Below are positions 26,765 through 35,359 of a stretch of 64,000 nt of DNA, one piece after another; the first letter of the stretch is position 1; each line of letters begins with the position of its first letter. Both the position numbers and the translations under genes were made by a program. Origin of the DNA: Dactylonectria macrodidyma (taxonomy: Eukaryota > Ascomycota > Sordariomycetes > Hypocreales > Nectriaceae). The notes beneath the pieces are model-generated. The model did no database searches. It was not told the origin of the DNA and saw only the letters and a list, made by a program, of their open reading frames with translations. The DNA lies in NCBI GenBank assembly GCA_020744425.1, contig JAGMUV010000015.1:1-64000 (forward strand), in the 5' to 3' direction.

Positions 26765-27970
26765 ATTACTATTAAAATTACTATTTAGACTTTTATTTTT
26801 ATATTATTATATTCTTTATTATTATATTTTTATATTATATATTTATATTATTTAAGTTATTATAAAATAAAGGATTTAATTAATTAATTAACTTAGTTAT
26901 AAATAGACTCTTATCTTTCCTCTTTTAACTATTAGGAACTTATTAATAGAACCTCCTTTTACTATATCCTTCTATTATTTATAAGACCCCTGCTCTGCTC
27001 GTGTTTCTAACTGGCTAAGCATACTAATAGCTTTACAGTTAATAAACTCCTCAGTTTCTATCAGTCCTTTTATATATTAATAATAGCTATATTATTTATA
27101 ACTTGCATTATTCACTCTTTATTATAAGTCTTATACTTATTTAAAGTAATTAAACTTTAAGATTTACTATTTAAAATATTAATTAATAATTTTAAAAATA
27201 CTATTTTTTTTAAAAATATTTTAATTATTAGTTTTATTACTAATTATTTTAAAAAGTATTATTTATTTTTAATTTAATTCTTAAATTATTAATTACTTTT
27301 AAAAAAGTATAGTCTTAAGAATACCTTAATCTTAAAGATTATTAAAGTAATTTACTTATTATTAAAGAGTTATTAGGTTTTAATAATTCTAATTTCTTTA
27401 AGATTATAATCTATTATTATAGCCTTTAGCTTATTAAAGGTTTTTATATTTTTATTAAACTTAGTATTTAAATTATATATAGAAAGAATATAATAATTAT
27501 TAAAACTTAAGTTATTAAAAGTATAGAATATATTATATTAAATATTTATTATAGTATTTATTATAATTAATTTTTAATAAATTAAATTATAATTTAAAAT
27601 TATAAAAAATAATTAAATTATAATATAAATATAAATTAGAATTATAATAAGCTTTTATAAGGCTTTTATTATATAATGATTTTGCTTTTTAATATTTAGC
27701 TTTTTTATTTAGCTTTTCTATTTAGCTTTTCTATTTAGCTTTTCTATTTAGCTTTTTTATTTAGCTTTTTTAGTAATGTATTTTAAAGCGTTAAATAGGA
27801 TAATAAGGCTTATACTCTAATATAGTAAAAACTCTAGTTATTCTGAGTTACTATTACTTTAAGCTTGGGTTTTAGGCCTTTATACTATTATTCACTATTA
27901 GTTATATTTTTTTTTTAATTATTTAACCTCTGGCCTCTCTCTAAGTATGCACTACTAAGGACTATAACTT
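26765..27970 (+). mobile_element. Family R repeat, copy l (1.21 kb, with a small extra insertion)
   Basis: Plus-strand copy nested in copy g, flanked by TAATAATTATTA (26753-26764 and 27971-27982). It is about 100 bp longer than usual because of an extra GC-containing patch at about 26978-27037 and an expanded 13 bp array at 27700-27775. Confidence 0.75.
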
Positions 27971-28186
27971 TAATAATTATTATTAATATATAAAAGGATT
28001 AAATACTATTAAAACTACTTTTTAAACTTTTATTTTTATATTTTTATATTATTATATAATTATGTTTTTATATTATTATATAATTATATTTTTATATTAT
28101 TATATAATTATATATTTATATTATTTAAGTTATTTTAATATAAAAGACTTAATTAATTAATTAACTTAATTATAAATAGACTCTTT

Positions 28187-29746
28187 ATTATTAAAACTGC
28201 TATTTAGACTTTTATTTTTATATTAACATACTTAATAAGCGAGCGCTATAAACAAGCGAGCGCTGCATTAGAATTTATACTATAAATCGCGATTTTAAAA
28301 AAGCTATTAAAAGTTCAAACTAGGCTAAAAATAGCTATACTTTTTAAAATAGGCTAATTAAGATACGATCTATATAGAAAATAATCCCTATAAATTCTAA
28401 TCCGTAGGAACCTGGGTAGATACGAAAAGTGAGTCTAGAAGGTACCTACTTTTCACATTTACCTAGGTTCTAACTACTTAAGATTTTTAGGGATTATTTC
28501 CTGAATAGATTTTAACTTAACTAGCCTCTTTTTAAAAGTATAGCTATTTTTAGCCTAGTTTGAACTTTTAATAGCTTTTTTAAAATCGCGATTTAAGGTA
28601 TAAATCCTAGTGCAGCGCTCGCTTGTCTGCACCGCTCGCTTATTATATACATTACTATATTTCTATATAATTATATATTTATATTACTTAAGTTATTTTA
28701 AGATAAAGGACTCAATTAATTAGTTAACTTAGTTATAAATAGACTCTTATCTTTCTTCTCTTATAAAACCTTCCTTTATTAAATCCTTTAACTATTCTAA
28801 TAAGATTTCTTTAGTTTTTAATATAATTATTACTCCTTTAGCTATATATTAATTAATATAAGGTTAGCTTATAATTATATAATCTTTATATTATAGCTCT
28901 TTAAGTTATTAAAGAAAGTATTATTAATAGTTATTATTTCTTTCTTTATTTCTTTTTAAACTAATTCTTTTAATAAGACTTACTCTATCTTAATTTATTA
29001 AATTATATCCTTATTTAATAGGGCTTATAAGAATAAGTTCTTTTAAAAGATATAATAATTAAAAATTACTAATTAAATAAGCTTTTTATAATTAAGTTAA
29101 TTAAACTTAGTCTTTATTATAAGTCTTAAGTTAAATAAATAAGATATTCTTTATAACTTAAAAAATAAGCTTTAATTTTTTTTAATTCTTTTAATTAATA
29201 TATATATAAGATAATTCTTATGTATTAGTATTAATAAGGGTTTATTAGGCTATTATATAATATATTATATATATATTATATTATTTATTTAATTAAAGGG
29301 GGTTATTATAAGTTAGTTATATTAAAAGTAAGTAATGAAATTATAATATAATAAGAATTATAAAGTCGTAATGAAATTATAATATAATAAGAATTATAAA
29401 GTAGTAATTAAATTATAATATAATTAGAATTATAATAAGCTTAGAATATAATAAAGTGACCTTTATAGAGCTTTTATTATATAATGATTTTGCTTTTTAA
29501 TATTTAGCTTTTCTATTTAGCTTTTCTATTTAGCTTTTTAATTACTTAATGCATTTTAAAGAGTTAATTATAATAGTAAGGCTTATACTCTAATATAATA
29601 AAAACTCTAGTTATTCTAAGTTATTATTATATTAGGCTTAGGTTTTAAGCCTTTATACTATTATTAATTATTAGTTATTTTATTTTTTTTACTATTTAAC
29701 CTTTAGTCTCTTTCTGAGTGTATATTACTAAGGACTATAACTTTAA
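28187..29746 (+). mobile_element. R3-type family R composite, carrying MITE D
   Basis: The 5' part is 28187-28225 plus 28653-28837, the R3 segment about 28838-29320, and the 3' part about 29330-29746. R3 replaces the usual middle of family R. The same arrangement recurs on the minus strand at 6.3-7.4 kb, so it is a transposing subfamily rather than a chance junction. Confidence 0.65.
28226..28652. mobile_element. Fold-back MITE D (427 bp, least mutated)
   Basis: Almost a full palindrome with arms of about 190 bp. The left arm has two AAGCGAGCGCT units (28236-28265), mirrored at 28613-28641. Long matching stretches such as AATCGCGATTTTAAAAAAGC and AGTTCAAACTAGGCTAAAAA pair across the element. 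TA flanks (28224-28225, 28653-28654) and the family R host rejoins cleanly. Many CpG and CpA sites survive, suggesting recent arrival. Confidence 0.85.
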
Positions 29747-29912
29747 AAAAAACAGACTTTTATCCTTCTTCTTTTAAAACTAATCTTTTTTTATTAAATT
29801 CTTTAATTATTTTATTAAATAATAAGATTCTTTTAGATTTTAATATATTACTTTTTTAATTATATATTAATTAATATAATATTAGCTTATAATTATATAA
29901 TTTATATATTAT

Positions 29913-30893
29913 TAAGGTTATAGTCCTTAGTAGTGCATACTTAAAAAGAGGCTAGAGGTTAAATAGTTAAAAAAAATATATAACTAATAGTAAATAATAG
30001 TATAAGAGCCTAAAACCTAAGCCTAAAGTAATAATAACTTAGAATAACTAGAGTTTTTACTATATTAAAGTATAAGCCTTATTATTTTATTTAACTCTTT
30101 AAGATATATTATTAAAAAAGCTAAATAAAAAAGCTAAATATTAAAAGGCAAAATCATTATATAATAAAAGCCCTATAAAGGCTTTACTTTATTATATTCT
30201 AAATTACTTTATTATAATTTTAAATTATAATTTAACTCTTTATAATTCTAAATTATAATTTAACTTATTAAAAATTAAAATAAATACTATAATAAATATT
30301 TAATATAATATACTTTATATTCTTAATAACTTAGGTTTTAATAGTTATTATACTCTTTTTATATATAATTTAAATACTAAGCTTAATAAAGATATAAAAA
30401 CCCTTAATAAGCTAAAAACTATAATAATAAATTATAATCTTAAAGAAATTAAAACTATTAAGACTTAATAATTCTTTAATAGTAAGTAAGTTACTTTAGT
30501 AATCTTTAAGATTAAAGTATTTTTAAGACTATACTTCTTTAAAAGTAATTAATAATTTAAAAACTAAATTAAAAATAAATAATACTTTTTAAAATAATTA
30601 ATAATAAAATTAATAATTAAAATATTTTTAAAAAAAATAGTATTTTTAAAATTATTAATTAATATTAATAAAAAGTAAATAATATAAGTTATAAATAATA
30701 TAATTATTATTAATATATAAAAGGATTAATAAAAGAGGAAGGATAAGAGTCTATTTATAATTAAGTTAATTAATTAATTAAGTCCTTTATTTTATAATAA
30801 CTTAAGTAATATAAATATATAATTATATAGAAATATAATAATAAGAAATATAATAATATAAAAATAAAAGTCTAAATAGTAGTTTTAATAGTG
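29913..30893 (-). mobile_element. Family R repeat, copy n (0.98 kb)
   Basis: Minus-strand copy inserted in the R3 segment with a 14 bp duplication AATTTATATATTAT (29899-29912 and 30894-30907). The uninterrupted R3 sequence at about 28865-28905 serves as the empty site. Confidence 0.8.
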
Positions 30894-31968
30894 AATTTAT
30901 ATATTATAATTCTTTAAGTTATTAAAAAAAGTATTATTAATAATTATTATTTCTTTTTATTTCTTTTTTTAAATTATTTCTTTTAATAAGACTTATTCTA
31001 TTTTAATCTATTAAATTATATCTTTATTTAATAAAGCTTATAAGAATAAGTTTATTTAAAAGATATAATAATTAAAAATTATTAATTAAATAAGCCTTTT
31101 ATAATTAAGTTAATTAAACTTAGCCTTTATTATATATTTTAAACTAAATAAATAAAATGCTCTTTATAACTTAAGAAATAAGCTTAAATCTTCTTTCATT
31201 CTCTTAGTTAGTATATATAAAAGATGATCCTTATATATTAATATTAGTAAGGGTCTACTAGGCTATTATATTATTTATTTAGTTAGAAGGGGTTATTATA
31301 AGTCAGTTATATTATAAGTAAGTAAGTATATAGTGTCTATTCTCTTTATAAGTTAAATTGCAATTAGTAATTAAATTATAATATAATTAGAATTATAATA
31401 AGCTTAGAATGCGATAAATGCAGAGCCCTTATAGAGCTTTTATTATATAATAATTTTGCTTTTTAATATTTAGCTTTTCTATCTAGCTTTTCTATTTAGC
31501 TTTTTTACTTAGCTTTTCTATCTAGCTTTCTAACTACTTAATGCATCTTAAAGGGTTAATTAGAATAGTAAGGCTTATACTCTAATATAATAGAAACTCT
31601 AGTTATTCTGAATTACTATTACTTTAGGCTTAGGTTTTAAGCTTTTATATTTATTATTAGTTTTTTTTTTTTAACTATTTAACCTCTAGCCCCTTTTTAA
31701 ATATGCATTACTAAGGACTATAACTTTAATAAAATGATTAAAATAGAAGGATATAATAAAAGGAGGTTTTATTAATAAGTTTTTAGTAATTAAAAAAAGT
31801 AAAATAAGTGTCTATTAATAACTAAGTTAACTAATCAATTAAGTTCTTTATTTTATACTAACTTAAGTAATATAAATATATAACTATATAGAAATATAAT
31901 AATAAGGAATGCAGTAATGTAAAAATAAAAGTCTGAATAGCGGTTTTAATAGTAAAAGTATATTATAT

Positions 31969-33079
31969 ATTATTAAAAAAGTTAAAAATTTAAAGATTTT
32001 AAATATAATATTTATATTCTTATTTAATAAGAGCTAAAGTAAATATTTCTTTATTAATTATATAATTTATATATAAGGACTTTATAAAAAGGTTTATTAT
32101 AATATTAGTTATAAAGAGTATTAAGTAGGATTTTATTTAATATTATAATAAAGTAAATATATAATTTTAGATTATTTTAAAGAGCTTAAAGAGTAAGAAT
32201 AATATTTACTTTTTTATTTAATTATAATATATTTAATAGTTAAGAAATAATTAATTAAATAAAAAGAAGGAATGTTATAAGATTTTTTCTAACTTACTTA
32301 TATTTCTAACTTACTTATTATATATATTAACTTTTTATATTAATTATATTTAATAATTATATTTTTTATAAGCTTAAATTAATTATAAAAATAGTTAGAT
32401 CTTTATATTTAGCTCTTTAATAATTATCTTTATTTAAAAAAAAAATGCATTTTAAGCTCTAATTATTATATAATAAAGTTAGAAGCCTAGCGCCTATTAA
32501 TAAGTAATATATTATAATTAGTAAATAGTTAGTTAGCTATTTCTTTAATATTATATAATTATAAAGGAAATTCTTATAAACTTAAATTAAAAATAAACTA
32601 AATAATAATCTACTCTTTTAAATTAAATAGATAATATAATTTTAATATTTAATTATATTAAGATTAAATACTATTTTACTAACTATAAAACCTTTATTTT
32701 TTAACTTTATAAATACTAATAATATATTAAATATTTAATTTAAATTATTTTAAAGAACTTAAAAAGGAAAAAAAGTTTTTACTTTAGTATTTACTTATAA
32801 TATCTTAAGTAATTAAAAAAAAATATTTAAATAAAAATAATAGTTTTTAAAGAAAATACATTATATATTTAAATATATTATATACTTAATATTTATATTA
32901 TTATTTTAAAATATTAATATTTTAAACTTAAGTATTAATTCTTTATATTATTATTTATTATTAATATTTTTTTAAATTATTTTATTTTTAATATTTTTTT
33001 AAATATATATTATTAAAAATTATAATTCTTAAATAATTTAAATTAATAATTTATATTAATATAAAAATAAATAATTTAT
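31969..33079. other. AT-rich, unassigned
   Basis: RIP-degraded sequence. A solo arm of the MITE C type (TTTCTAACTTACTTATTATAT near 32310-32330) is the only recognised piece. By position it could be the 3' interior of a second retroelement ending in the LTR at 33080. Confidence 0.4.
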
Positions 33080-33251
33080 TAAAATTAATTTATTAAAATA
33101 TTATATAAAAGATTTAAAAGTAAGTATTAAATAGTATATAACTATTTACCTATTAAGTATTTAATAAGTCTTTATTTAAGAGATAGTCTTGCTTATATTA
33201 TGTGGCCTCTTATCTGATAAGACTATAGCTCCTTCGGCTTTAACTCTTACA
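33080..33251 (+). repeat. Third LTR copy at the AT/GC boundary
   Basis: It matches the two LTRs at 13.5 and 26.0 kb over about 172 bp. Its left two thirds are AT-converted, while the last 60 bases (TGTGGCCTCTTATCTGATAA, then CTCCTTCGGC) keep G and C. It may be a solo LTR (TTAT on both sides) or the right LTR of a second element. Confidence 0.6.
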
Positions 33252-33386
33252 TTATGACGCTTAACGGCAGAAAAAGTCGGGGCCTAAACTAGGTAGCCAC
33301 ATGCTTACCATAACAGCAGCTCAGTGAAGCCCTCATCCATGATACTAACATACTAAATCCTGTACCCAACTTCCATCACCATCGAC

Positions 33387-34400
33387 ATGGAAAAGGCCAC
33401 ACTCACCAGCGTCGACGTTGTAGTGCAGCCCGAGTCAGTGAGCAATGAAGGAGACATGCACCGCCAGGCGACTCCCCCTCCGTACTCAGGACCGTCAGCT
33501 TCATTTGTCGCGCCGTCATCTCCGTCCATGGACCTTGAGGCAAACAAGGGCGCGACACGATATCCTGGACTCCCGAGACTCGACTATCGGCTCTACTCAC
33601 ACCCACTCTTTAAACTATCAAATGACTATAAAACTCTGTCTTCTCGGGCTGAGTACCTATCCACCAATGCCGACGCCCTTGTGTCATTGATTCGATCCCT
33701 GGCGACAGTGCCTCCTAAACCCCAGATTCATGTTCGAGGCAGTCGTGGTCGCAGGGTGGACTTTGATATTCATCTGAATCTTATGAATCTGCTGGTGCCC
33801 GACGATGAAAAACAGCGAATTGACTATATTCGCTGTGTTGGTGAGGGTGAGCTGGCCTACCGTGGCGGCAACCGGCCAGACGTCCTCCCCGAGGTCGGTG
33901 ACGCCGGGCTAGATGAGTGGTGTCGTCGGTATGTCCAGGATTCATCAGCAGTGAAACTCTTTGTCATGGATCGTGTTGTGGCCAATCTTGACACGGAGTG
34001 GATTGAAGGCCAACTTCGGAGTCTGGTCGCTTCGCTTAACTACCGTGGGGTTGTTGATGTCACCTTCGTCGTCACGCACAGTCGGGTTTTGGTGCAAAAC
34101 CCTGACAAAGTTAACCAATTTTTCACGACTGTGACGAGCCTGTTTTCCGGAAAGAACAAGTTCGAGGTGGTCAAAGCTGTGTGGCCGTTTGCTACGACCA
34201 AGAATGGGGAATCAGGCCGACGCTGCGTGGTCCAGAGTGAGGAAACCTGGTGGAGGGAATGGAAAGACCCCATCAAGTACGCAATTTCTCAGAAACGGCA
34301 AGGTTGGGTTACAGTTGAAGACAAACTCGAGGCGGTCATGGAGGGCAAGGGGAATGGAACTGACACGATCGAATGGGGCCCTGATGGCGTCAACTACTGA
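33387..34400 (+). CDS. Conserved-looking fungal protein, unknown function (337 aa)
   Basis: Single-exon frame from an ATG in good context (GACATGG) to TGA. The first 50 residues are low-complexity and Pro/Ser-rich (TPPPYSGPS). From residue 58 the protein looks globular (LDYRLYSHPLFKLSNDYKTL), and it ends with WKDPIKYAISQKRQGWV and an acidic tail. I see no signal peptide, membrane helix or catalytic motif. It resembles uncharacterised cytosolic fungal proteins, but I cannot name a family. GC-rich codon use contrasts with the AT block ending only 135 bp upstream, so its promoter is squeezed against RIP-degraded DNA. Confidence 0.75.
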   Translation: MEKATLTSVDVVVQPESVSNEGDMHRQATPPPYSGPSASFVAPSSPSMDLEANKGATRYPGLPRLDYRLYSHPLFKLSNDYKTLSSRAEYLSTNADALVSLIRSLATVPPKPQIHVRGSRGRRVDFDIHLNLMNLLVPDDEKQRIDYIRCVGEGELAYRGGNRPDVLPEVGDAGLDEWCRRYVQDSSAVKLFVMDRVVANLDTEWIEGQLRSLVASLNYRGVVDVTFVVTHSRVLVQNPDKVNQFFTTVTSLFSGKNKFEVVKAVWPFATTKNGESGRRCVVQSEETWWREWKDPIKYAISQKRQGWVTVEDKLEAVMEGKGNGTDTIEWGPDGVNY

Positions 34401-35359
34401 TGACTCTTGGAAGACCACATTGATTCAGGGACTGAGGCATGTCCATTCGTAGCTCTACTGCTACTCAATATGCACTATCATCCTTCGCTTCACGACGAAG
34501 TTATTTGATGCGGCGAGTGACTCAGATGCCAAGGCGCATTTCGGACATGGCCCTGCTCGCCCTATCATGGTGAGTTGGGCTTGAAGAGTTGAAGGGGGGA
34601 GGGAGCAAGGTTGGCCGCGCAACGGTGGTCCCTGGAACAACCAAGACATTTTCTGGATTCACCCACCTATTGACGGTTTCTAGACACCGGGTGGGGCCTC
34701 GAAGCCGGTAATTATCAGGGGAAGCCAGTTGCGATTTGATCCCTACTAAGGAGTGACGGACAGTACTTAATTATTGCGCCCCTATCTTCTTAGTTTCTTT
34801 GGAAATACTTGTTATTAAAACCGATAGATCACTGCTCACGACGCGACATATTTGTCTGATGCCACTCTGAGGGTTAGATGACCTATCTCAACAACCACCT
34901 TTTTCTGAAGCCGTATCTGAGGGCCTTCGGCGCAGCTTGCTAGGGCTTTTTCATGCTCGACCCAGGAACAACACTAGGTATGTCTGACTCACGGCCCAGC
35001 TTGCATCGCCACAGTCAGCCTAATGGGGCTGCCTTCCTCAAGATTGGATGAATGCAAGAGTCATCGGCGAATGTGTTGTAGCCCTTGAGCACGTGGTACG
35101 ACATTCATCCTACATTACCGTTGTTGAGAAATATTTTATATCTTATGAACCTGCATTACTCTCCCGCAACGGATCACATTGTATTCGAACAATATTCTAT
35201 TTCATCCTCTTTTTGGGGTCGCTATCCACTCACCAAGCTCTCCAGTAGCAGAAGTACTTGCCTAGCCACCGCCGCACAGACGACTTCCCAATTCCTCACC
35301 TCATAATACAGGACAGTCCCGAGTTCCCTAGGGAGGTTTTCAACTAGGCCGCTAAAATC
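34401..35359. other. Intergenic, nothing recognised
   Basis: About 960 bp between two same-strand genes. Short frames are present but none has coding character. It presumably holds the 3' end of the upstream gene and the promoter of the RNA-processing fusion gene. Confidence 0.6.

Larger units (their letters stand above)
28006..31730 (+). mobile_element. R3-type family R composite, interrupted by two further elements
   Basis: A variant copy with a normal family R 5' end (28006-28186, then 29750-29840), the R3 middle segment (about 29840-29912 and 30894-31340) and a normal 3' end (31350-31730). It is interrupted by a second composite of the same type (28187-29746) and by minus copy n (29913-30893). 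Boundaries of the outer copy are approximate. Confidence 0.6.
13270..31954 (-). mobile_element. Family R repeat, copy g, exploded over 18.7 kb by nested insertions
   Basis: Pieces of one minus-strand family R copy occur in correct order at 13270-13517, about 26192-26764, 27971-28005 and 31731-31954. Between them lie an LTR-type element (13518-26188), a plus-strand family R copy (26765-27970) and a nested R3-type composite (28006-31730). The exact 14 bp AAAGTATATTATAT lies on both outer edges (13256-13269 and 31955-31968), as expected for the original insertion duplication now separated by 18.7 kb. Confidence 0.75.
1..33251. repeat. RIP-degraded AT-rich repeat block
   Basis: The first 33 kb is almost entirely A and T, dominated by TpA, and stop codons in all frames leave no open frame of 60 codons. 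Where copies of one repeat can be compared, they differ mainly by C/T and G/A. That is the signature of repeat-induced point mutation, which in ascomycetes converts CpA to TpA in duplicated DNA. The block is made of nested transposon-like repeats, itemised separately. Stretches between them are too degraded to assign. The left edge is outside the window; the right edge lies inside an LTR-like repeat at about 33.2 kb. Confidence 0.9.

Noticed and set aside
1..33251. Centromere or subtelomere
   Set aside because: AT-rich RIP blocks of this size also occur as ordinary dispersed islands. No telomere repeat is present and CENP-A placement cannot be read from sequence.
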